A stretch of DNA of 64,000 nucleotides from SYIM01 sp039800325 (lineage in GTDB: Bacteria > Pseudomonadota > Gammaproteobacteria > Burkholderiales > Burkholderiaceae_E), in contig JBDLQY010000231.1 in assembly GCA_039800325.1 (NCBI GenBank), positions 1 to 64,000 of the forward strand, written 5' to 3'. A program made the position numbers and the translations under genes. The notes below the pieces were generated by a model. The model was not told the origin of the DNA and searched no databases. It saw nothing but the letters and a program-made list of their open reading frames with translations. Positions 1 to 7,762 of this stretch are shown here, piece after piece (the first letter of the stretch is position 1; each line of letters starts with the position of its first letter).

Positions 1-2
1 TT

Positions 3-911
3 TTTGAGTGCTGCGATCGCGTGGTCGTGCTGCGTCGAGGTCGAGTGGCTGGTGAAAGCCGCGTATCAGGGCTTAGCCGCGATCAGCTCGTGCGTCTGAT
101 TGTGGGCGAGGCGGTGCAGTCACCTAAAAGGATACGAAAACCGCCAGTCGAGACTCAGCCGGTTGTAGAGGTGGAATCGCTATCGGTCCTTGATGGCCGC
201 GCTAGGCCGGTGGTCAATGAGGTCAGCTTTAGCCTGCGCGCGGGCGAAATCACGTGCCTGTGCGGCGTCGAAGGCAACGGCCAGACAGAACTGCTGCAGG
301 TCGTCGCAGGCATGCGCCAGCCGGGCGGTGGAATGATCCAGTACCGCCTCAGGGGACGCTCATTTCAAGGTCCGGTTAGCCCTGGCGAACTTCGTCACCA
401 GGGCGTGGGGCACATCGCAGAGGACAGATTACGCTATGCCGTTCTGCCCGATCGCTCACTCTGCGATAACTGGTTGATGACGTTTTTACATGATCGAGGT
501 CTGGTCAAAGCGGGCTGGATTAAGCGCGGACAAGCGCAGCAACACGTTGACGCAGCAATTCAGGCGTACGGCATCAAAGCCAATGACAGTCACATGCTGA
601 TACGCCAGCTTTCGGGAGGTAATCAGCAGAAGCTTGTCCTCGCCCGAGAGCTTTCACAGCAGCCAACTCTGCTACTTGCCGCTCATCCCGCTCGTGGCCT
701 CGACGCCCGAACCACCGCTTTTGTATATGAGGCGCTGCTGGGCGCCAGAGATAACGGCGCCGCGGTCTTATTGCTTACCGCTGATCTCGATGAGGCGTGG
801 ACCTTATCGGATCGGATCATGGTGATGTACAGGGGACACCTGAGAGGACCGGTTGCCATCGACGACACAACGATTGAGCAGGTTGGTCACTGGATGACCT
901 CGGAAACATGA
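3..911 (+). CDS. Nucleoside (BMP/NupA-type) ABC transporter ATPase, 5' truncated by window edge
   Basis: This is the C-terminal part of a double ATPase that powers import of nucleosides or purines across the inner membrane, of the RbsA/NupA/YufO type. The reading frame is open from base 3, and the first residues (FECCDRVVVLRRGR) are the end of the first ATPase domain, so the GTG at 21 is not the real start. The second ATPase domain has the degenerate Walker A GVEGNGQTEL typical of this family, the signature QLSGGNQQKLVLARE, and a Walker B/D-loop region LLLAAHPARGLD. The stop overlaps the next gene (ATGA), so it is translationally coupled to two permeases. The substrate-binding protein is not in the window and may lie to the left. 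Confidence 0.9.
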   Translation, partial: FECCDRVVVLRRGRVAGESRVSGLSRDQLVRLIVGEAVQSPKRIRKPPVETQPVVEVESLSVLDGRARPVVNEVSFSLRAGEITCLCGVEGNGQTELLQVVAGMRQPGGGMIQYRLRGRSFQGPVSPGELRHQGVGHIAEDRLRYAVLPDRSLCDNWLMTFLHDRGLVKAGWIKRGQAQQHVDAAIQAYGIKANDSHMLIRQLSGGNQQKLVLARELSQQPTLLLAAHPARGLDARTTAFVYEALLGARDNGAAVLLLTADLDEAWTLSDRIMVMYRGHLRGPVAIDDTTIEQVGHWMTSET

Positions 912-1909
912 GACAGGGTCTTTCAACCATGGCGCTGAGCATGATGCTCGCCATTGCTGTTCCCAGTGCGTTTGTTGCCATCGCCGGGGTCAGCCCGGTG
1001 ACGACCTGGCTCGTACTGATCACGCATACCCTGGGGGATTGGCAAGGGCTTAGTGAAGTCTTGTTACATGCCATTGCGCTCATGCTGGTGGGTGCTGGCG
1101 TCTGCGTAGCTTTCAGGGGTGGGCTGTTCAATATTGGCGGCGATGGGCAGCTGATCGCCGGCGCCATTCTGGCCGTCGCGATGGCACCACTGTGCGTTGG
1201 GCTTGGAGCGCTCGCACTTCCAGGATTTTTAATGCTGGGTGCGTTGGGCGGAGCACTCATCGGAGCGCTCGTGGGCTGGCTCAGGGCCCGCTTTGCCGCC
1301 AACGAAATCATCGTGACCATCATGCTGAACTATGTCCTCTTGCAGGTTCTTGCGTGGGCGATTCGCGGACCACTTCAAGAGCCCATGAAAATCTTCCCGC
1401 GCTCAGTGCCTCTTGACGCATCGATGCATCTGTCGATTATCGATAACAACTCGCAGTTACACAGCGGTCTTTGGCTCGCTCTGGCAACACTGATCATCGT
1501 GCAACTGGTCTTATCTCGCTCTGCCTTCGGCTTTCGAATCAGTGCGATCGGCTCGAGCACTGACGCGGCCCACTATGCGGGCATACCTCTTGGGCGAACA
1601 ATCATCAGCGCCATGGCCCTGTCGGGTGCACTGGGTGGTCTCGCCGGTGCCGTCGAAATTGCTGGCGTTTTTCACCGCCTCGAAGACAATTTTTCGTCCG
1701 GAATCGGTCTGTCCGCTATTGCAGTGGCGTTGATGGCTCGCCTTCAGCCGGCCTGGGTGCCGCTAAGCGCGCTGCTGTTCGGTGTTTTCCAGGTCGGCTC
1801 GGGCGCGCTGCAACGACAGCTCGATTTACCGTTTCCAATCGTCTGGATCATTCAGGCGAGCGTCATTCTCGCCTTCCTGTGCCACCGACCTGGCACGCGC
1901 CAAACCTGA
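908..1909 (+). CDS. ABC transporter permease, nucleoside (NupB/YufP-type)
   Basis: A 333-residue very hydrophobic protein of the BPD_transp_2 family, the first of two inner-membrane permease subunits of the purine/nucleoside importer. Family-typical stretches include FRGGLFNIGGDGQL near residue 70 and NEIIVTIMLNY near residue 130, which match the conserved region of BmpA-associated permeases. The start ATG overlaps the stop of the ATPase by four bases, and the second permease follows 12 bases after the stop. The exact substrate (adenosine, guanosine, hypoxanthine or xanthine) cannot be read from the sequence. Confidence 0.9.
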   Translation: MRQGLSTMALSMMLAIAVPSAFVAIAGVSPVTTWLVLITHTLGDWQGLSEVLLHAIALMLVGAGVCVAFRGGLFNIGGDGQLIAGAILAVAMAPLCVGLGALALPGFLMLGALGGALIGALVGWLRARFAANEIIVTIMLNYVLLQVLAWAIRGPLQEPMKIFPRSVPLDASMHLSIIDNNSQLHSGLWLALATLIIVQLVLSRSAFGFRISAIGSSTDAAHYAGIPLGRTIISAMALSGALGGLAGAVEIAGVFHRLEDNFSSGIGLSAIAVALMARLQPAWVPLSALLFGVFQVGSGALQRQLDLPFPIVWIIQASVILAFLCHRPGTRQT

Positions 1910-1921
1910 ACAACGATCGAT

Positions 1922-2851
1922 ATGGATGCAGTGCTGCTTGCCGGATTATTCGCTGCGGGTATCCGACTCGCCATGTCGATCGGGCTGGCAGCCCTCGGCG
2001 AGGTTGTCGCGCAACGTTCTGGCATGATCAACGTGGGCATTGAGGGAATTATGCTGGTTGGTGCCTTCCTCGCGGCCTGGGGTGCGCTACTGACCGGATC
2101 CCCCTGGGGGGGTCTTGCGCTGGCACTCGCGGGAGGGCTGCTTCTGGGCGGCCTTCAGGCGTGGTTCACCCTGGTGCTGCGCACCGACCAGATCGTCACG
2201 GGCATCGCATTCGTTATTCTGGGTCTGGGTCTGTCGAGTTTTCTGTTTCGGCTGAGCTTCGGCACGTCTCCGTCTTCTCTTCCCGTGTTCCGTCCCTTAA
2301 CCCTCGGACCACTCACCGACATTCCAGTTATAGGTCCAGCCCTGTTTGGGCAAAACGCCCTGGTCTATCTGGGTGTGTTGATGACAGCCCTCATTGCCTT
2401 CGTTCTCAAGCGAACGTCCCTGGGTCTGGCCATCCGAGCCTGCGGCGAGAATCCAGACGCAGCTCATGCAGCAGGCATCTCAGTCAATAGAGTCCGATTC
2501 GCCTGTTTGTGCTTCGGCGGCTTGATGGCCGGGTTTGGCGGGGCATACCTCGCGATCGCTCAGATCAACAGCTTTGTAGAAAATCTGGTGGCAGGGCGGG
2601 GATTCATCGCGATTGCCTGTGTGGTGTTTGGCCGCTGGAATCCAATGGGTGCTCTACTGGCCGCCCTTGGCTTCGGCTTGGCCGAGGCTGCACAAATCAG
2701 GCTACAAACCTGGTACCCCTCCATTCCTTACCAGTTTTTTGTGATGACGCCCTATGTCTTGGCAATCGCAGCGCTCGCACTGATGGCCCGTCATGCCGCT
2801 ATGCCTCGCTACCTGGGCAAGCCCTTCGAGCTGGAGCGTAAATCGCGATGA
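1922..2851 (+). CDS. ABC transporter permease, nucleoside (NupC/YufQ-type)
   Basis: A 309-residue integral membrane protein, the partner permease of the preceding gene. It carries the family hallmark GEVVAQRSGMINVGIEGIML near residues 26-45 and FGRWNPMGALLAALGFG near the C-terminus, both typical of the second permease of nucleoside importers. Its stop overlaps the start of the FAD subunit of the downstream hydroxylase by four bases (ATGA at 2848-2851). That overlap places uptake and oxidation of the substrate in one transcript. Confidence 0.9.
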   Translation: MDAVLLAGLFAAGIRLAMSIGLAALGEVVAQRSGMINVGIEGIMLVGAFLAAWGALLTGSPWGGLALALAGGLLLGGLQAWFTLVLRTDQIVTGIAFVILGLGLSSFLFRLSFGTSPSSLPVFRPLTLGPLTDIPVIGPALFGQNALVYLGVLMTALIAFVLKRTSLGLAIRACGENPDAAHAAGISVNRVRFACLCFGGLMAGFGGAYLAIAQINSFVENLVAGRGFIAIACVVFGRWNPMGALLAALGFGLAEAAQIRLQTWYPSIPYQFFVMTPYVLAIAALALMARHAAMPRYLGKPFELERKSR

Positions 2852-3690
2852 CGACCTTTCACAAACCCAAGACCCTGCTCAGCGCGCTCGAGTACCTTGC
2901 TGCCGACGAAGAGGCAAGACCCCTGTCGGGCGGGCAGACTTTGGTGCCGATGATGAACCTGGGTCTGCTGCGCCCGCAGGCTGTGGTCTCGCTCAATGCG
3001 ATCGATGATCTCAAACACATCGAGCGTAAGTCAGACGGCTGGGTTCGAATCGGCGCCACAGTGTCTCACCGACGTATCGCCCAGTTTTCGGACTTTACGG
3101 ATGGGCAGCGACTGCTGTCAGAGGCAGCCATACAAATCGCCCACCCCGCTGTACGTAACGCTGGAACCATCGGCGGCGCGTGCGCTCACGGTGACCCGGC
3201 TGCTGATTGGCCTGCGGCACTGTGCGCAGCCGATGCAGTCATCGAAGTCGCCTCTCGGACGGGTTTGCGAACGATACCGGCTCAGGAATTCTTCATCGAC
3301 TTTCTGACAACCGCGCTTGAACCTGCAGAGCTGGTCACCGCTATCCTGATTCCTCCCTTACCGGGTAAGGCCCGCTACCGAAAATTTGGGCGTGTTGATG
3401 GCGATTACGCCACCGTGTCGGTTGCTGCCATCGTCCAATCAAAATCAGGTCAGTGTCAGGCCGTGCGGGTCGCGCTGGGATCCGTTGCAAGTCACCCCGT
3501 TCGCTCCCGGGCGCTTGAGGCCACGCTTACAGGGCGAGCCCTCAACCAGGAAAGCGCGAACCGTTTCGCGCGTGAGCTCGCTGCGCTTGCCAGCCCCATG
3601 TCAGACGTTCGGGGCAGTGCTGACTATAAACAGCGAATTCTTCCCGGCATCATCTGCCAAACCCTTCTGGAATGCGTCGAGCCATGCTGA
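2848..3690 (+). CDS. FAD-binding (CoxM-type) subunit of a xanthine dehydrogenase family enzyme
   Basis: A 280-residue flavin subunit of a molybdenum hydroxylase. It has the CO-dehydrogenase flavoprotein FAD motifs LSGGQTLVPMMNLGLLRP near residues 27-45 and HPAVRNAGTIGGACAHGDPAADW near residues 98-120, followed by the CoxM C-terminal domain. It would pass electrons from the [2Fe-2S] subunit to the final acceptor through FAD. It overlaps both neighbours, and the gene order FAD, FeS, Mo is that of the xanthine dehydrogenase/CoxMSL family. The link to a nucleoside importer favours a purine such as hypoxanthine or xanthine, but this is inference. Confidence 0.9.
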   Translation: MTTFHKPKTLLSALEYLAADEEARPLSGGQTLVPMMNLGLLRPQAVVSLNAIDDLKHIERKSDGWVRIGATVSHRRIAQFSDFTDGQRLLSEAAIQIAHPAVRNAGTIGGACAHGDPAADWPAALCAADAVIEVASRTGLRTIPAQEFFIDFLTTALEPAELVTAILIPPLPGKARYRKFGRVDGDYATVSVAAIVQSKSGQCQAVRVALGSVASHPVRSRALEATLTGRALNQESANRFARELAALASPMSDVRGSADYKQRILPGIICQTLLECVEPC

Positions 3691-4220
3691 ATGTTTCGCT
3701 GCGGGTCAATCACGAGTCTCGACAGGCCCATGTCGATGGCTCAACCAATCTGCTTCAGGTTCTGCGCGAGCAGCTGACACTCACCGGAACCAAGCGAGGT
3801 TGTGATTACGGTGTGTGCGGCGCCTGCACGGTGGTCATTGATGGTCAGCCAGCCAGAGCATGTCTGACACTTGCCGCTGATTGTGAAGATCGAGACATCA
3901 CCACGATTGAAGGACTGGCAGATCCTGGCAGCTTATCTCCGATTCAGCAGGCCCTGCTGGATGCTGGCGCGGTGCAGTGCGGATTTTGCACGCCTGGCAT
4001 AGTGATGGCGCTTCATGCTCTGCTGCAGCGTGACAGCTCGCCCGATGCGCATGCGATTCGGGCAGCGCTCGGCGGAAATCTGTGCCGCTGCACGGGTTAC
4101 ACCGCAATCGTCAAGGCCGCTCTCAATGCGATTTCCAGATCTTCTGAGACAACATCCGCGACGCACAGTCCCGCCCCTGAATCAGGGTCCCACGATAAGC
4201 TGCAGCGTCAGGAGTCCTGA
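3684..4220 (+). CDS. [2Fe-2S] (CoxS-type) subunit of a xanthine dehydrogenase family enzyme
   Basis: About 178 residues. The N-terminal plant-type ferredoxin domain has the cluster cysteines in CDYGVCGACTVVIDG and the following AC. The C-terminal all-helical domain binds the second cluster through CGFCTPG and GNLCRCTGY. Both clusters are intact. Two in-frame starts exist, at 3672 and 3684; the second (MLNVSLRVN) gives the usual N-terminus and was chosen, and both overlap the FAD subunit. The last 30 residues after the second cluster domain are a hydrophilic tail of unclear role. The subunit relays electrons from the molybdopterin site to FAD. Confidence 0.92.
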   Translation: MLNVSLRVNHESRQAHVDGSTNLLQVLREQLTLTGTKRGCDYGVCGACTVVIDGQPARACLTLAADCEDRDITTIEGLADPGSLSPIQQALLDAGAVQCGFCTPGIVMALHALLQRDSSPDAHAIRAALGGNLCRCTGYTAIVKAALNAISRSSETTSATHSPAPESGSHDKLQRQES

Positions 4221-4221
4221 G

Positions 4222-6516
4222 ATGGAAGATCAATTAGAAACGGTCGGCCAATCGGTACCCAGACTTCAGGGAGTCGACAAGCTCACCGGCTCTGCGATGT
4301 ACGTCGACGATATCAATCGGCCCGGCATGCTACATGGCGCTCTTCTACTATCTCCCTATCCACACGCAAAGATCACGCGTATGAATACTCAGGCGGCACA
4401 AGGTGCACCGGGTGTTCGGTGCGTACTCACGGGCGATGACTTTCCACGCCAATTTGGCGGTTTTATACATGATGAGCAGGTACTTGCCCGCGGTGTTGTG
4501 CGCTACGCGGGCGAGCCGGTCGCGGCCGTTTGTGCCGATACGCTTTCGCAGGCGAAAGAGGCTTTGCAACTCATTGAAGTCGACTATGACGAATTGCCTG
4601 CGGTAACGTCCATTGACGAAGCACTATCGGCTGAGGCCGCTCTGGTTCATCCTGAATTTGATCAATATGCAAGGCGTAATCCGATACCCCTGGGTCCTAA
4701 CATCTGCGCGCACACGCTGCTCAGCGAGGGCGATGCGGAGTCAGCCCTGGCCTCGTGCGATATCGTGGTCGAGGGAGAGTTTCAAACTCAGGCACAGGTG
4801 CACGCCTATCTGGAGCCATGCGGTGCGGTGGCTGCGATTGAAGACGGTGGCAAGCTGATCGTCTGGTCTGCCTGCCAGTCGGTCTTCAGAGTACAGGCAA
4901 CCCTGTCAGAAATTCTGGGGCTTCCGATGTCGCAGATCAGGGCTATTGCAACGCTGGTCGGTGGCTCGTTCGGAGGTAAGGCCGACGTCACGATACAACC
5001 TGTTGCAGCAATGATGGCCTTGCGCACTCGGCGTACTGTCAAGCTGGTGCTGAGCCGAGATGATGAATTCATGATGATGCGCACCCGTCATCCCGCGCGT
5101 ATACGGATGCGTACAGGCGCAATGCGTGATGGCACGCTGGTTGCCCGAACAGTCAACCTCACCATGGATGGTGGGGCTTACACCGAAGACAGTCCGGCTG
5201 TACTCGGGTTTGCGCTCCTGATGGCCAGGGGGCCTTATCGAATTACGCATCTACGCTGTGAAGGTCAAACCGTCTACACCAATCGCCTGCGAGCAGCGGG
5301 TTTTCGCGGCTACGGAAATCCTCAAGTTACCTTTGCAGGCGAAAGTCAGATCGATGAGATCGCGCATCGCTTGGGCATCGATCCGATTAATATCCGTCTG
5401 ATGAATGCAGTCGAGGCTGGAGACCACTGGGTAGGTGGCCAGCGCATTCAGGCTTCGGGCCTCAAAGACTGCCTGCTGGCGCTGCAGCAGCGTACTCGGC
5501 AGCGACCGTCGCAGCCGCTCAGACCTGGCCGCCGGAGGGCCATCGGCTACTCGGCATTTGCACATATCTGCGGAATTCTTTCGACAGCGGCTATCGTGCG
5601 CGTCCTCGAGGACGGAAGCGTCACGCTGAATACCGGAGCAGTCGATCTCGGCGAAGGCGCTGAAACGGTGCTGGCTCAGATCTGCGCCGAAACCCTGAAA
5701 CTGCCTCTGGCGCGCATCAATCTAGCCCCGCCTGATACCGACAGCTCACCATACAACTGGTCAACGGGTGGCTCGCGCATCACCTACATGGTGGGCCGCG
5801 CTGTTCGTCAGGCTGCTGAACAGGCTCGCGATAAGCTGTTCGAGCATGCGGCTGCCATGCTTGAATGCGCCGCGGCAGACCTGCAACTACGAAGCGGCGG
5901 CCTTATCGGAATCGCCGGCGTACCTGGCGCTGAAATCAGCTTTAGGGCGGTTAGCCAACGCGCACACTGGCAGGCGGGTGGACCGGTCATCGCCAGCGCT
6001 TCTATCATGTTCGAAGGTGGTGGTTTCGATCCAAAGCGAACTCACCTCAGCGGCAGTGGCATCGGACGGCTGGGTGCGTTCATTTTTGGCGCGCAGGCGG
6101 TCGAGCTTGAAATCGATGAGACCACGGGCCAGGTTCAGGTACAGAAAGTCTGGGCAGCCCACGACGTCGGGCGAGCGGTTAATCCTGACGGCGTCAGAGG
6201 CCAGATTACCGGCGGCGTTGCACAGGGCATCGGATATGCGCTGCTCGAGGAACTTGTTCAACACGAAGGACACAGCGCCAATCCCACCCTGGCCGACTAC
6301 AAGATTCCAGGATCCCTCGATCTTCCCGACATCGAACCCATTATCATCGAGCATCCCGAACCCGATGGACCTTTCGGAGCGAAGGGAATCGGCGAACCCC
6401 CCATCATCGGTGTCGCGCCCGCCATCGGAAACGCCATCCGACAGGCGACCGGGCAGCGTCTATGCCAACTACCCTTTACGCCGGAGCGAGTCTATCGATC
6501 AATTCATCCTGATTGA
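4222..6516 (+). CDS. Molybdopterin-binding catalytic (CoxL-type) subunit of a xanthine dehydrogenase family enzyme
   Basis: 764 residues, the normal length for this catalytic subunit. The frame is open upstream to 4015, but the start at 4222 follows an AGGAG ribosome site two bases after the previous stop and gives the canonical N-terminus VGQSVPRLQGVDKLTG. Visible motifs are GGSFGGK (about 247-253), GFRGYGNPQ around residue 360, VDLGEGAETV, and GAKGIGEPP with the expected catalytic glutamate at about 725. The enzyme hydroxylates an N-heterocycle or aldehyde using water. The exact substrate is unassigned; purine is favoured by the transporter context. Its TGA abuts the dnaJ stop on the other strand inside a TGATCA palindrome. 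Confidence 0.9.
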   Translation: MEDQLETVGQSVPRLQGVDKLTGSAMYVDDINRPGMLHGALLLSPYPHAKITRMNTQAAQGAPGVRCVLTGDDFPRQFGGFIHDEQVLARGVVRYAGEPVAAVCADTLSQAKEALQLIEVDYDELPAVTSIDEALSAEAALVHPEFDQYARRNPIPLGPNICAHTLLSEGDAESALASCDIVVEGEFQTQAQVHAYLEPCGAVAAIEDGGKLIVWSACQSVFRVQATLSEILGLPMSQIRAIATLVGGSFGGKADVTIQPVAAMMALRTRRTVKLVLSRDDEFMMMRTRHPARIRMRTGAMRDGTLVARTVNLTMDGGAYTEDSPAVLGFALLMARGPYRITHLRCEGQTVYTNRLRAAGFRGYGNPQVTFAGESQIDEIAHRLGIDPINIRLMNAVEAGDHWVGGQRIQASGLKDCLLALQQRTRQRPSQPLRPGRRRAIGYSAFAHICGILSTAAIVRVLEDGSVTLNTGAVDLGEGAETVLAQICAETLKLPLARINLAPPDTDSSPYNWSTGGSRITYMVGRAVRQAAEQARDKLFEHAAAMLECAAADLQLRSGGLIGIAGVPGAEISFRAVSQRAHWQAGGPVIASASIMFEGGGFDPKRTHLSGSGIGRLGAFIFGAQAVELEIDETTGQVQVQKVWAAHDVGRAVNPDGVRGQITGGVAQGIGYALLEELVQHEGHSANPTLADYKIPGSLDLPDIEPIIIEHPEPDGPFGAKGIGEPPIIGVAPAIGNAIRQATGQRLCQLPFTPERVYRSIHPD

Positions 6517-7650
6517 TCACTGAAAAAACGACTTCACCCGGTCCATCCACGAGCGCGCGCGCGGATTATGCTTGGGGTCGCTGAGCGACGTATCGAGTTC
6601 ACGTAGCAGCTGCTTTTGCTGCTCGGTCAGTCGCACAGGCGTCTCGACAACAATGTGTGCATACAGATCGCCCGGGTAACTTGAGCGGATACCCTTGATG
6701 CCCTTGCCACGCAGCCGGAACTGCTTGCCGGTCTGAGTGCCCTCGGGCACTTCAATCTCGGCCCTGCCACCCAGTGTGGGAATGTGTACCGAGCCGCCCA
6801 GTGCCGCAGCGACCATGCTGATGGGTACCTCGCAATGAAGATCATCACCATCACGCTTGAACACATCGTGTTCGCGCACGCGAATTTCCACATACAGATC
6901 ACCGGGCGGACCACCATTGACGCCGGGTTCGCCATTACCGGCTGAACGTATGCGCATACCGTCATCGATACCTGCCGGAATTTTTACCTCAAGCGTTTTA
7001 TTGCGCTTGACCCGACCCACGCCATCACAGTTTTTACAGGGATCAGTAATCGTCTTGCCAGCGCCGTGACAACTGGGGCAAGTCTGCTGGATGGAGAAGA
7101 AGCCCTGCTGCATGCGCACCGCACCCTGGCCGTTGCAGGTACGACAGGTCTCAGGCCGGGTACCTGGCTTGGCACCTGTACCTTTACAGACATCGCAACC
7201 CTCCCAGCTGGGCACTCGAATCTCGGTGGTGTATCCACTGGCGGCCTGCTCCAGAGAAATCTCCATCGAATAGCGCAGATCGGCGCCGCGATAGACGCCG
7301 CTTCGTCCGCCGCCACCACCGCCACCACCCCGACCGCCCCCGAAAATGTCGCCGAAAATATCGCCGAACACATCGGCGAATCCGCCCGCGCCGCCGCCAC
7401 CGCCGCCCATTCCAGCCGCATTGGGATCAACGCCGGCGTGACCAAAGCGGTCGTAGGCCTCGCGCTTACGCGCATCTGAAAGAACCTCGTAGGCCTCTTT
7501 GACTTCCTTGAACTTTTCCTCGGCCTGCTTGTCATCCGGATTGCGGTCCGGGTGATACTTCATCGCAAGCTTGCGGTAGGCCTTCTTAAGCTCGTCCTCG
7601 GCAGCGTTTTTGGCCACCCCCAGCACTTCGTAAAAATCACGCTTTGCCAT
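6517..7650 (-). CDS. dnaJ: Chaperone protein DnaJ (Hsp40)
   Basis: 377 residues with all DnaJ parts in order: J domain with HPD at 33-35, a glycine/phenylalanine region with long glycine runs, four zinc-binding CxxCxGxG repeats (CDVCKGTG, CRTCNGQG, CPSCHGAG, CKNCDGVG) and the two C-terminal peptide-binding domains. It delivers unfolded clients to DnaK and stimulates its ATPase. It lies 112 bases downstream of dnaK, and a hairpin in that gap may tune its expression. The gene converges on the molybdenum hydroxylase operon with no base between the stop codons. Confidence 0.98.
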   Translation of the reverse strand: MAKRDFYEVLGVAKNAAEDELKKAYRKLAMKYHPDRNPDDKQAEEKFKEVKEAYEVLSDARKREAYDRFGHAGVDPNAAGMGGGGGGAGGFADVFGDIFGDIFGGGRGGGGGGGGRSGVYRGADLRYSMEISLEQAASGYTTEIRVPSWEGCDVCKGTGAKPGTRPETCRTCNGQGAVRMQQGFFSIQQTCPSCHGAGKTITDPCKNCDGVGRVKRNKTLEVKIPAGIDDGMRIRSAGNGEPGVNGGPPGDLYVEIRVREHDVFKRDGDDLHCEVPISMVAAALGGSVHIPTLGGRAEIEVPEGTQTGKQFRLRGKGIKGIRSSYPGDLYAHIVVETPVRLTEQQKQLLRELDTSLSDPKHNPRARSWMDRVKSFFQ

Positions 7651-7700
7651 TCATTTGCCTACCGCTAAAAACGACGTTGAATCTGCTCTGAAAACGACGA

Positions 7701-7738
7701 CGGGCGGGTGCCAGCCATAATCGCCAACACCCCGCCCG
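7701..7738 (-). promoter_or_regulatory. Hairpin in the dnaK-dnaJ intergenic region
   Basis: On the minus strand CGGGCGGGGTG pairs with CACCCGCCCG across a loop of about 17 bases, followed by a short T-containing stretch (GTCGTCGTTTT). It lies between dnaK and dnaJ and could act as a partial terminator or an mRNA-processing site that lowers dnaJ relative to dnaK. The function is inferred from position and folding only. Confidence 0.4.
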
Positions 7739-7762
7739 CACGGGTCGCCCGACGTGGCGCAA

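Noticed and set aside
4015..4221. Upstream extension of the Mo-hydroxylase large subunit
   Set aside because: It overlaps the intact FeS subunit and lacks family similarity. A ribosome site supports 4222.
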